Below are positions 16,084 to 23,827 of a stretch of DNA of 64,000 nt, piece after piece. This stretch comes from CAMYOC01 sp963704875 (lineage in GTDB: Bacteria; Pseudomonadota; Gammaproteobacteria; Steroidobacterales; XN24): positions 1,488,001 through 1,552,000 of the forward strand of contig CAVPIA010000008.1 in NCBI GenBank assembly GCA_963704875.1, read 5' to 3'. Position 1 is the first letter of the stretch. Each line of letters opens with the position of its first letter. The notes under the pieces were generated by a model. That model ran no database searches, was not told where the DNA came from, and saw only the letters and a list, made by a program, of their open reading frames with translations. The position numbers and the translations under genes were made by a program.

Positions 16084-18273
16084 CTAGCTGCGCTGATCCT
16101 TGCGCAGACCCCGAATCACCGGCAGGCCTGATGCGAGCAGCATCAGCAGGAACCACAAACCTGTCGATCCGCCGCCCCCGCCAGAACCGTCGTCGGCAGA
16201 AGCGTTGGCCACCAGCGGGTCGGTCGACATCAGCTTGACCTCGCGGCCATCGCTGAAGCCGTCGTCATCGGTATCGGGATCCAGCGGGTCGGTCCCCGCC
16301 GTGATCTCTTCGCCATCGCTAAGATCGTCGTTGTCACTGTCCGGGTCCCTCGGGTCGGTGCCGTTCTCGATTTCCTTGCCGTCGTCCACGTCATCGTCGT
16401 CACTGTCGTGATCCGCCGGATCGGTGTTGTAGTTATCGACTTCCTCGCCGTCTTTCAGACCGTCGTCGTCGGAATCGTCGTCACGCGGATCGCAGCCGTA
16501 GCCGTTCTCTTCATCATCGTCGAGACCATCATTGTCATCGTCGTCATCGTCATCGTCGTTGATGCCGTCGTTGTCATCGTCGTAGTCGTCGTCGTCATTG
16601 ATGCCGTCATCATCGTTATCGTCGTCGAACGTTGCCAGGTAGTCGGTAATCGATGCGATGTCCGAGTCAGGCAGGCAGGCGAGAAACTGCATCTCGCTCT
16701 CTTCCGCGATCGCTTCGGCGGTCTCATCCGCCTCGTCACCGTGGACGTCCTCGTCATAGGGACCGCCTGAGCCGTTGGCGCCGTGGCAACCTGCGCAGGC
16801 AGCGACATAGCGCTGTTCGCCGCTCGTGTCCCGGGAGTTCAGGTAATTGGCCAGCGCGTTGATGTCGTCGTCGCTGAGTACACCCTGGAGCCCCTGCATC
16901 GCCGGCACGCCGTCGGGATATAGATCGGTGCCATAGATAGAGCCGTTGATGGTGCAGCTGCGGGAGCCGCCGACCCGCCGAATGCCTGGCAGGCTATCGT
17001 CGTAAGGAGGCTCATCCCATGGATCGCCGTGGCAGCCGAGACAGTTGGCTTCATAGAGTGACTCACCGTCGCCCGGAGCAGGATCAGAAACATTGACCGT
17101 GGCCGTGTCACTGCTGGATAACTGGCCATCATCCGTGACCGTAAGCGTCACGGTATAGGTACCGGCAGCAGCGTAGCTGTGGTTCGTGGAGACGCCGCTA
17201 CCACTTGCGCCGTCACCAAAGCTCCACGAGTAAGAGCCAATCGTCGAGTTTCCATTTGGATCGCTGGAGCCGGACCCATCAAACTGGATCGCTGCACTGG
17301 TCTGACCGCTGTACGGGCCGCCAGCATCCGCTACCGGTGGCTGGTTCACGGATGGATCGGTAACGATCGCGGTCGTGTTACTGGCGGGGCTGTCCAGCTG
17401 ACCATCGTTGACAATCAATGTGACCGTGTAGGAGCCTGCGGCGGCATAGCTGTGAGTGGGCGAGGCCAGCGCACTTGTGCCGCCATCGCCAAAGTCCCAC
17501 GCGTAGCCGAGCGCATCGCCATTCGGGTCGCTTGAGCCAGAGCCGTCAAACTGGATGGCCGCACCGGTGTCGCCGCTATACGGGCCACCGGCATCCGCGA
17601 CCGGTGCCAGGTTAACCACCGGATCGGTGACGGTCGCGATCGCCGTGTCCGGATCGCTGTTGTCGGTGCCGTCGCTGACCACCAGAGACACGGTAAAGCT
17701 ACCGGCCGAGGCATAGGTATGCGTTGGCGTAGCGCCGGTGCCGTTGCCACCATCACCAAAGTTCCAGCTGTAGGAAGCAATCGGGTCGCCGTCCGCATCG
17801 CTGCCGGAGCCGCTGAACTGGATCGCTGATCCCGCTTCACCGGAATACGGTCCGCCGGCGTTTGCAACGGGCGGTGTGTTGCCGGGAGGTGGGTCCAGGG
17901 GATCGCTTACGTTGCCAGGGACCCCACCGGGGTTGGAGCAGTTAGGCGTGTTTGCCTCGTCGCACCAGGCAGGCTGGGCGCCGGCGTTGATTTCCTCGAG
18001 ATTGCTACCGGCCACGCCGTCTGCGTTGCCGTTATTCGAACCGGTGATGCCGCTCACGCTACACGACGAAAGGGCGTTGCCGTAGCGATTGAGGCCCGGA
18101 ACATTGCTGGTGTGACAAGTCTGGCAGCCAGCTGACGCGTAGGTCGTGCTGTTGGGATAAGCGCTCTGGAAGTTGTTGGCGCAGCTTGTGGTCGCCCACA
18201 GGGCCTGCGTCCATATCATCATCAGCGCACCCAACGCGCCCGTTGCGAGGAGTTTTCTGTCTGGTCTGCTCAT
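16084..18273 (-). CDS. Secreted tri-haem c-type cytochrome with three PKD domains, Asp-rich repeats and C-terminal sorting tail
   Basis: 729 residues. A signal peptide (1-27) precedes a first haem-binding motif CQTCH (50-54). Three PKD domains follow at about 132-217, 222-307 and 312-398; each begins with a PPVANAGGPYSG-like motif and has a FGDG core. Two more haem motifs are CLGCH (411-415) and CAGCH (493-497), in a cytochrome c-like region with GVPAMQGLQGVLSDDDINAL. Residues 550-685 are thrombospondin type 3-like calcium repeats, extremely Asp-rich, with repeated TDP.D.DSDDDG units. The end has a Gly-rich linker (698-702), a hydrophobic helix and RGLRKDQRS, resembling a GlyGly-CTERM sorting signal processed by rhombosortase. 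It is probably a surface-anchored electron-transfer or adhesion protein; no partner is adjacent. Confidence 0.88.
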   Translation of the reverse strand: MSRPDRKLLATGALGALMMIWTQALWATTSCANNFQSAYPNSTTYASAGCQTCHTSNVPGLNRYGNALSSCSVSGITGSNNGNADGVAGSNLEEINAGAQPAWCDEANTPNCSNPGGVPGNVSDPLDPPPGNTPPVANAGGPYSGEAGSAIQFSGSGSDADGDPIASYSWNFGDGGNGTGATPTHTYASAGSFTVSLVVSDGTDNSDPDTAIATVTDPVVNLAPVADAGGPYSGDTGAAIQFDGSGSSDPNGDALGYAWDFGDGGTSALASPTHSYAAAGSYTVTLIVNDGQLDSPASNTTAIVTDPSVNQPPVADAGGPYSGQTSAAIQFDGSGSSDPNGNSTIGSYSWSFGDGASGSGVSTNHSYAAAGTYTVTLTVTDDGQLSSSDTATVNVSDPAPGDGESLYEANCLGCHGDPWDEPPYDDSLPGIRRVGGSRSCTINGSIYGTDLYPDGVPAMQGLQGVLSDDDINALANYLNSRDTSGEQRYVAACAGCHGANGSGGPYDEDVHGDEADETAEAIAEESEMQFLACLPDSDIASITDYLATFDDDNDDDGINDDDDYDDDNDGINDDDDDDDDNDGLDDDEENGYGCDPRDDDSDDDGLKDGEEVDNYNTDPADHDSDDDDVDDGKEIENGTDPRDPDSDNDDLSDGEEITAGTDPLDPDTDDDGFSDGREVKLMSTDPLVANASADDGSGGGGGSTGLWFLLMLLASGLPVIRGLRKDQRS

Positions 18274-18381
18274 TTTGCTGCCCCTTGGATCTCGGCTGAG
18301 ATCACTACTTGCTTGTCAGTTTCCGACTCTCCAGCCCGGTCTCGCGCCAGTCAGAGAAGAACAAAAACTATGTATGTGGGC

Positions 18382-18410
18382 ATAATTGACACAAATAAGC
18401 ATCAAGTCAA
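18382..18410 (-). promoter_or_regulatory. Candidate sigma70 promoter for the tri-haem gene
   Basis: Minus-strand -35 TTGACT (18405-18410) and -10 AATTAT (18382-18387) separated by exactly 17 bases, in a locally AT-rich patch. The implied leader is about 100 bases. A TTGACA on the plus strand overlaps but has no good -10. Confidence 0.45.
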
Positions 18411-18434
18411 GTTATTCTTTGGTCGTAGACTGTC

Positions 18435-18904
18435 GTGCGCGGGCTAAGTCCCGGAAGGGCAAAAGGAAACTGCCTCGCGCCGGGTTGTGCGTTGCGGGAA
18501 ATCGCAGGCCTGGATTGCGTAAATCTGTCTGTCCCGGTCGTGATCTATCAGATTGGGGACCGCTTGCGGGTGTTGAGCCGGGCAGCACGGAAACCGAAGT
18601 GGCCATCAAACTGGCCATTCAATTGGCGACCAAACTGGCGGAAATCCAGGTCAGCGTTGCCGCCCTGCAGCAGGCGGAGTTACCGATCAGATTGTCAGGT
18701 CAACCAGCCGGCGCTCTTGCCGGGCTCAGATTACGAGCGCATTTAGCCTTTGCCAGGTCCGATGCCAAAGCGGCAGCCAAGATGAGGGAGCAGTCGGAGG
18801 CCATGGGCGACGACCGCTGGGCTGCCCGGGATCAGCAGAACCTCCCGCGATACCTCAAAGCCGCACCAGCGCCTGGCGGCACTGGTTTGAGGACTAACGG
18901 CTGA
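18435..18904 (+). pseudogene. Possible decayed gene with a frameshift near 18590-18600
   Basis: Two different frames look partly protein-like. In the frame of 18435 there is LDCVNLSVPVVIYQIGDRLR followed by VLSRAARKP. In the frame +2 from it, starting about 18596, there is VAIKLAIQLATKLAEIQVSV, then a helix-rich stretch with LRLRAHLAFARSD and MREQSEAMGDDRWAARDQQN up to a stop at 18904. Joining them requires one base loss near 18590-18600. The first ~50 bases in either frame look non-coding. I recognise no family. It ends against the convergent lipoprotein gene. This may simply be chance open frame in GC-rich DNA. Confidence 0.22.
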
Positions 18905-20003
18905 CCGGGACGGTCAGCACGGGTCTCGAAGACGAGCCATCTGAACTCTCGGCGATAGTCACCGACCACAGTGTCGACATCAGGCGGAACAGGCCTTTGG
19001 TAGCCAGGTCAGTGTCGTCGATATAGAACCAGCCGCCACGGTACCTGACTGCGACCGACGAATCGTCCGGCTTGTTCGTGGAATAGTGGATATGCAGCTT
19101 TTGCCCGACCAAACCCAGCGGCGGAACAGTCGTCGCGCGCCCCGATTGCAGGTCGGCATCCGGGACCGCCACGGCCGCCGACAGGATCTCGATCAGCGCA
19201 AATACCGGGCGCGTGCTGAAGCCGATCCCGCCGGTCGCCCTTGCATCCAATGCCAGCAGCACCGGTAGTTCCAGCGGCGCGCCCGAATTGGCTGGCGCGG
19301 GCAAACCGAGCAAATCCATCAATTCGGTGACCTGCGCCAGGTGACTTTCGGCATAGTGATCGATGACGATCCCGATGCTGCTCTCGGAATCGTCATCGTC
19401 GACCCAATGCAGGCGATTAGCCTGTTTTAACTCCGTCATGATCTCGACAAAACGGGCAAAGCCAGGATCGGTCCGGACCCCGGAAAACAGGAAGCCTGGA
19501 TTTTGCAGGCCGTTGACGCTCTCCAGCAGCGACCCATAAACGGGACCCGGATCAGCAAGCCCGCCGACCAGGCCGGCCACAGTTTGCACTGACAGAGGGG
19601 TCATCAACTGGCGCAGATACTGCTGGCCCTCGACGGGCGTGTAGGAAATCGTCGGGTTTTCCTCGTAGACCAGGCCGCCGGTAAATGGCACCAGGTTCCC
19701 GGTATAGTTGTCTTCATCGCCGAAGCCTGCCTGTACCTCAGCACTGGTCGCAATCTTGACGTTGGCGGTGACGCTGGAGACAGAAAGCATGCTGCCCCGT
19801 TCCAGATACCTGTTGCGTACGATCGCCAGCAACATCTGCTCGTTGCCGGTGCGGACGATGGCGTCGTTGTAGGCCTGCCTCCCGGTAGTGATTGAGGTGG
19901 GACCAATCACGGTGCATCCGCTCAACAACAGCGCCAGCGCCATGGCGGCAACGCGCTTCCAGTTCTGGCCGTCGTGGTTCTTGTTATTGTCCGCGGCGTG
20001 CAT
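18894..20003 (-). CDS. Lipoprotein of unknown function
   Basis: 369 residues. After a polar N-region the sequence LALLLSGCTVIG forms a lipoprotein signal with a lipobox Cys (residue 30). The mature start has GPTSITTGRQAYNDAIVRTG followed by NEQMLLAIVRNRY, a block I have seen in conserved hypothetical proteins of Proteobacteria but cannot link to a function. The C-terminal half has a HYSTNKPDD segment and a YRGGWFYIDD strand. It is likely attached to the inner face of the outer membrane. The gene stands alone, divergent from the dienelactone hydrolase gene. Confidence 0.82.
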   Translation of the reverse strand: MHAADNNKNHDGQNWKRVAAMALALLLSGCTVIGPTSITTGRQAYNDAIVRTGNEQMLLAIVRNRYLERGSMLSVSSVTANVKIATSAEVQAGFGDEDNYTGNLVPFTGGLVYEENPTISYTPVEGQQYLRQLMTPLSVQTVAGLVGGLADPGPVYGSLLESVNGLQNPGFLFSGVRTDPGFARFVEIMTELKQANRLHWVDDDDSESSIGIVIDHYAESHLAQVTELMDLLGLPAPANSGAPLELPVLLALDARATGGIGFSTRPVFALIEILSAAVAVPDADLQSGRATTVPPLGLVGQKLHIHYSTNKPDDSSVAVRYRGGWFYIDDTDLATKGLFRLMSTLWSVTIAESSDGSSSRPVLTVPVSR

Positions 20004-20187
20004 GGCGATCCCCTGACTATGGCCCGAGCCGGCGATTATAAAGTTAAGCTGCCGGCAAGATCGAATCTCGCCGAACTGTCATCGGGCGGGACGCCGGGAT
20101 GCATAGGGTTCCGCCCCGCTGTGGCTTGTCCCGGCATTCGCTGTCTGCTTTAGTGTGCGCCAGACTCACCTGACTTCGGAGATCGTC

Positions 20188-21024
20188 ATGCGTTTTACAT
20201 CAGCCACAATGTTTTTCGTCGCATTTTCTGTTGCGACGATCGGCCCAGGCCTGGCCAGTGAGGCTGGGTCAGACATGCCGCCGGACATGCAGCCAGAGGT
20301 GCCGGCTGCGATCCTCGGTCTGGGGGCACCCCCGGCCGGCCAGCCGGTGAGCTACTTCCCGATCGATAAGGCCACGGTCGGCTACCTGGCCACGCCGGAC
20401 GGCCCCGGACCGCATGGGGCGGTCATCCTGATCCACGAGTGGAATGGTCTGGTCGACCGTGTCCGCCAGGTGGCGGATGCCTTTGCCGCGGAAGGCTATG
20501 TCGCGCTGGCGGTCGACTTGTACTCCGGGCGCACCGGCAGCAACCGTGAAGAGAACATCGCGCTGGTCAAAGAGACACGCGCGGATCCGACGCGCATGGT
20601 GGAAAATCTGAACGCCGCCGTGGCCTATCTGAGAGACCGCGAGGATGTCTCCGGGAAAGTCGCGGCGATCGGGTGGTGCTTTGGCGGTGGGGTCGCCTTG
20701 AGCTACGCGCTCGGTGGCGACAATCACGAAGGCACGGCGATCTTTTATGGCTCACTGCTTGAGGATCCCGAGCAGATGGAACATATCCACCACGAAATCT
20801 ATGGCACCTTCGCCGGACAGGACCGCGGCATCCCCCCAGAGCAGGTAGAGCAATTCGTGGAGGCGCTACGGGCAGCCGGCATCGCCAACGACGTTCACAT
20901 ATACGATGACACTCAGCACGGATTCTGGCTCTATGTCGACCGCGACCCGGAGACAAACCTCGAGCCGGCTGCGGATGCATGGACCCGGCTCAAAGCCTAT
21001 CTGCAGCGGGTGCTCGGCGACTGA
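20188..21024 (+). CDS. Exported dienelactone hydrolase family protein
   Basis: 278 residues with an N-terminal signal (MFFVAFSVATIGPGLASEA). The alpha/beta-hydrolase domain has the DLH catalytic set: nucleophile C164 in GWCFGGG, D212 (GQDRGIP) and H244 (DTQHGFW), plus E84 in HEWNG that positions the Cys. The Cys nucleophile, not Ser, marks the DLH family, which opens lactones or related esters. The ATG at 20188 has GGAG eight bases upstream; an in-frame start 11 codons earlier is less likely. Export to the periplasm suggests an envelope or scavenged substrate; no aromatic pathway genes are nearby. Confidence 0.88.
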   Translation: MRFTSATMFFVAFSVATIGPGLASEAGSDMPPDMQPEVPAAILGLGAPPAGQPVSYFPIDKATVGYLATPDGPGPHGAVILIHEWNGLVDRVRQVADAFAAEGYVALAVDLYSGRTGSNREENIALVKETRADPTRMVENLNAAVAYLRDREDVSGKVAAIGWCFGGGVALSYALGGDNHEGTAIFYGSLLEDPEQMEHIHHEIYGTFAGQDRGIPPEQVEQFVEALRAAGIANDVHIYDDTQHGFWLYVDRDPETNLEPAADAWTRLKAYLQRVLGD

Positions 21025-21050
21025 ATCTGGCGGCTGGGTCTTGTGCCCGG

Positions 21051-21093
21051 TTCCTGAGACAGATTCCTGAGACAGATTCCTGAGACAGATTCC
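21051..21093. repeat. 13-bp tandem repeat
   Basis: The unit AGATTCCTGAGAC occurs twice in full (21061-21086), with a partial copy before (TTCCTGAGAC) and after (AGATTCC). It lies between two convergent genes. Confidence 0.85.
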
Positions 21094-21114
21094 GGTGACC
21101 CGGCAGGGTCACCG
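21093..21114. terminator. Hairpin between convergent genes, possible weak terminator
   Basis: A perfect 9-bp stem CGGTGACCC / GGGTCACCG with a 4-base GGCA loop, directly after the 13-bp repeat. It lacks a run of T on either side, so termination would be inefficient or Rho-assisted. Confidence 0.45.
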
Positions 21115-21127
21115 TTGTAGCGCCAGC

Positions 21128-22411
21128 TCAGCTCGCGCGGCGCTGCTGGCCGTTAGAGCGACCGCGGTGTCCGCCACGGGGGTTTTGCCCGCCTGAGCGT
21201 CGCTTGTTCGCGCCACCGTTGCGCCCGCCTGGACGTTGCGCCCGACCGTTCTGAATCGGCTCCGCCTTGATTCGCGGGTCAGGCTCGTATCCGGGAATGA
21301 TCTCTTTTTCAATCTCGCCGTTGAGTACGCGCTCGATATCGCGCAGCAGCTTGTACTCATCTATGCAGACCAGAGACACGGCATGACCATCCTGCCCGGC
21401 ACGGGCGGTCCGGCCGATGCGATGCACGTAGTCCTCGGGGACGTTGGGTAGCTCATAGTTGACCACGTGGGGCAGCCGGTCGATATCCAGACCGCGGGCG
21501 GCAATGTCAGTCGCCACCAGCACGCGCACCGAGCCGGCCTTGAATTCGGCCAGCGCACGGGTACGCGCCGCCTGGGATTTGTTTCCATGGATAGCCGCCG
21601 CATTCAGACCATCAAGCGTGAGCTGCTTGGCAAGCCGGTTGGCACCATGTTTGGTGCGCGTGAATACCAGCACCTGACGCCAGTTTCCGGCGCCGATCCG
21701 ATGCGATAGCAGTTCGCGTTTGCGAGCCTTGTCGACCGGGTGCACGACCTGGCTGACCCGGTCGGCGGTGGTATTCCGCGGCGCCACCTGGATTTCGGTA
21801 GGCGCGTTAAGCAAGTCCGCTGCAAAACGCCGGATCTCGTCGGAGAATGTCGCCGAGAACAGAAGGTTTTGCCGCTTCTTTGGCAGTAACGCGAGGATCC
21901 TGCGGATATCTCTGATAAAGCCCATGTCCAGCATCCGATCGGCCTCATCCAGTACCAGAATCTCAACACGTGACAGATCGAGCGTCTTCTGCTGAACATG
22001 GTCCAGCAGACGGCCGGGCGTGGCGATGACGATGTCGACACCGTTGCGCAGTTTCGCGATTTGCGGGTTGATACTGACACCGCCGAATATCACTGCGGTG
22101 CGGAATGGCAGGTGACGACCATAGATGCTGACGCTCTCGGCAACCTGTGCCGCGAGTTCCCGTGTTGGCGTCAGGATCAGCGAACGGACATGCCGGCGCT
22201 GGTCCCCTGAGCGGGATTCGCTTAGCCGCTGCAACAGCGGCAGGGTAAATCCTGCTGTCTTACCGGTACCGGTCTGGGCGCCAGCGAGGACGTCGCGACC
22301 CTCCAGCACCAGGGGGATGGCCTGCTGCTGGATCGGGGTGGCTTCTGTGTAGCCCTGTTCTTTGACCGCACGCAGCAATTCGGCCGACAGGCCGAGGTTT
22401 TGAAATGACAT
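21128..22411 (-). CDS. rhlE: DEAD-box ATP-dependent RNA helicase, RhlE type
   Basis: 427 residues. The Q motif F.NLGL...TPIQQQAIP, Walker A AQTGTGKT (45-52), PTRELAAQ, ATPGRLLD, the DEAD box VLDEADRM, SATF, and the C-terminal motifs VLVATDIAARGLDI and HRIGRTARAG are all present. The tail (about 380-427) is rich in Arg, Gly, Gln and Asn, typical for RNA-binding extensions of RhlE. It remodels RNA in ribosome assembly or decay. The frame runs far upstream, but the family start MSFQNLGLS is at 22411. A promoter at 22563-22591 would give a leader of about 145 bases, as seen for some cold-regulated helicase genes. Confidence 0.94.
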   Translation of the reverse strand: MSFQNLGLSAELLRAVKEQGYTEATPIQQQAIPLVLEGRDVLAGAQTGTGKTAGFTLPLLQRLSESRSGDQRRHVRSLILTPTRELAAQVAESVSIYGRHLPFRTAVIFGGVSINPQIAKLRNGVDIVIATPGRLLDHVQQKTLDLSRVEILVLDEADRMLDMGFIRDIRRILALLPKKRQNLLFSATFSDEIRRFAADLLNAPTEIQVAPRNTTADRVSQVVHPVDKARKRELLSHRIGAGNWRQVLVFTRTKHGANRLAKQLTLDGLNAAAIHGNKSQAARTRALAEFKAGSVRVLVATDIAARGLDIDRLPHVVNYELPNVPEDYVHRIGRTARAGQDGHAVSLVCIDEYKLLRDIERVLNGEIEKEIIPGYEPDPRIKAEPIQNGRAQRPGGRNGGANKRRSGGQNPRGGHRGRSNGQQRRAS

Positions 22412-22562
22412 TTTTTGATGACTCCGGAATCGCCCGACCCTGACGCGAGACTTGCTGCGCGTTGGGTTCGATCCAGGCTGGGATTCTTGATTGACTCCGC
22501 CAGCCGCGAAAGTGCGGGGCCGGAGTGTTTGGCGCAGACCGAAGTGCGCCAAGGCGGGGCGC

Positions 22563-22591
22563 ACTATAGCAGAAGTGAGCAGATATGACAG
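22563..22591 (-). promoter_or_regulatory. Candidate sigma70 promoter of rhlE
   Basis: On the minus strand -35 CTGTCA (22586-22591) and -10 TATAGT (22563-22568) are spaced by 17 bases. It implies a long 5' leader for rhlE. Confidence 0.5.
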
Positions 22592-22667
22592 AATCAGGTC
22601 GTCAGAATCCGCGACAACCGTTCCGCGCCGGATGAAATTGCGCGGATACAGAGGGTGGATAACCGGG

Positions 22668-23750
22668 ATGAGTGAACATGTCTCGCAAGGACAAAACGCC
22701 GCAATGGTCTTGCTTGCCGGCGGATTGAGCCTGCTTCTTGCGGCCTGCGGGGGAGGAGGCGGGACAGACGGTCCGAGCCCGGGCGGGGCCAGCCACTTTG
22801 CCAACGCGACCCAACCTTTTGTCGATGACCTGCAACTGGCGACCACCGAGGGCAATGCAGTCGACGGCCAGGTTACCGGGTTTGACCTTGAAGGCGCGCC
22901 TCTGTTCTTTTCTCTGAGCATCGAACCGTCTCACGGCAGCGTAAGCGGATTGCCGCCCGGTCCGCTGGCGGGCTCGATCGGCAGCCCCACCGGATTCTTC
23001 ACCTACACGCCGGACCCGGGGTTTGTTGGTCTGGACAGCTTTAAATTTACCGCCAACGACGGCGATTGGAATTCGCGAAAGGGTAAGGTCGCGATTCAGG
23101 TCAGACCTGCAGGATTTGCTGGGAAGCCGTTCAGCCCTGACGGCAGGGCGGGATCGGTCGCGGGACAGTCAGTATCGTCGGTTCCAGTCGGGTCCGCAGG
23201 TACGATCGTGGTTGTCCGGCACGCCTTGCCGGAAGGACACCATGCCCTTTACGCGCTGGATACTGCTGGATTGGCGTCTCCGGTATTGATTGCAGATTCG
23301 CGCCATCTGGGTGCTTTGAGCGGCGCATTCACCGTGCCCGGAGGCCGGGTGTTCTTCAGGGCCGATGGCGCATTGATGAGCTGGTTCCCGGGGGAGGCCC
23401 AGCCCATACCTGTGTTGGCAGGAAGCTCAGCCCGCGCGACGCTTGGCGAAGTGGTGCTATCTGGCGATGGTCATCGGCTGGCCTTCGTCTCCGGCCCGCG
23501 CGGCAGCGGGCGCCAGACACTTTTTCTGGTCAACGCGTCGGAGCCGCTGGTATCGGTGATACTAAGTCAGCCGTCGTCGCGTCCACGCTGGATTCGCAAT
23601 CTGCGTTTTGTCGGGGAGGGTCTGATGCTGCGGTTCGATGTGATCGATCCCTTGCGGGAAAGCGCATGCGCCTGGAGTGTGCAACTGGATCCCAACGCCT
23701 CCCTTGCATTCACGGCCACCGCTCAGGATGAGCAGTGCCAGCCTGATTGA
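22668..23750 (+). CDS. Lipoprotein with Ig/cadherin-like repeat domain
   Basis: 360 residues from the ATG at 22668. The signal ends with LSLLLAACGGGGG, a lipobox with Cys at about residue 23 and a flexible Gly linker. Residues ~45-135 form a bacterial Ig/cadherin-like domain (VTGFDLEGAPLFFSL ... GFFTYTPDPGFVGLDSFKFT), the type found in tandem in surface adhesins. The remaining part looks beta-propeller-like, with short repeats such as VVVRHALPEGHHALYALD and GDGHRLAFVSGP, comparable to TolB/WD40-like folds. It ends with a Cys pair. A different upstream ATG (22632) is possible. Function unknown; outer-membrane location likely. Confidence 0.75.
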   Translation: MSEHVSQGQNAAMVLLAGGLSLLLAACGGGGGTDGPSPGGASHFANATQPFVDDLQLATTEGNAVDGQVTGFDLEGAPLFFSLSIEPSHGSVSGLPPGPLAGSIGSPTGFFTYTPDPGFVGLDSFKFTANDGDWNSRKGKVAIQVRPAGFAGKPFSPDGRAGSVAGQSVSSVPVGSAGTIVVVRHALPEGHHALYALDTAGLASPVLIADSRHLGALSGAFTVPGGRVFFRADGALMSWFPGEAQPIPVLAGSSARATLGEVVLSGDGHRLAFVSGPRGSGRQTLFLVNASEPLVSVILSQPSSRPRWIRNLRFVGEGLMLRFDVIDPLRESACAWSVQLDPNASLAFTATAQDEQCQPD

Positions 23751-23781
23751 TCAGGCCGTGTCTGGCGGCCTGATCTCTTTT
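23749..23781 (+). terminator. Intrinsic terminator of the Ig-like lipoprotein gene
   Basis: Stem GATCAGGCCG / CGGCCTGATC (10 bp) with a 7-base loop, followed by TCTTTT. It begins inside the stop codon of the upstream gene. Confidence 0.8.
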
Positions 23782-23827
23782 CAGGAATAAGCCCGTCGGT
23801 CCGCGCGGTTACTCGCGCCAGGCGAAA

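Noticed and set aside
16500..16640. Trinucleotide repeat tract considered as a CRISPR-like array
   Set aside because: No alternation of constant repeats and unique spacers; it encodes Asp-rich calcium repeats.
16408..16770. Frame with long Val/Ile runs that looks like membrane helices
   Set aside because: It is the antisense of the Asp-rich repeat tract of the tri-haem protein.
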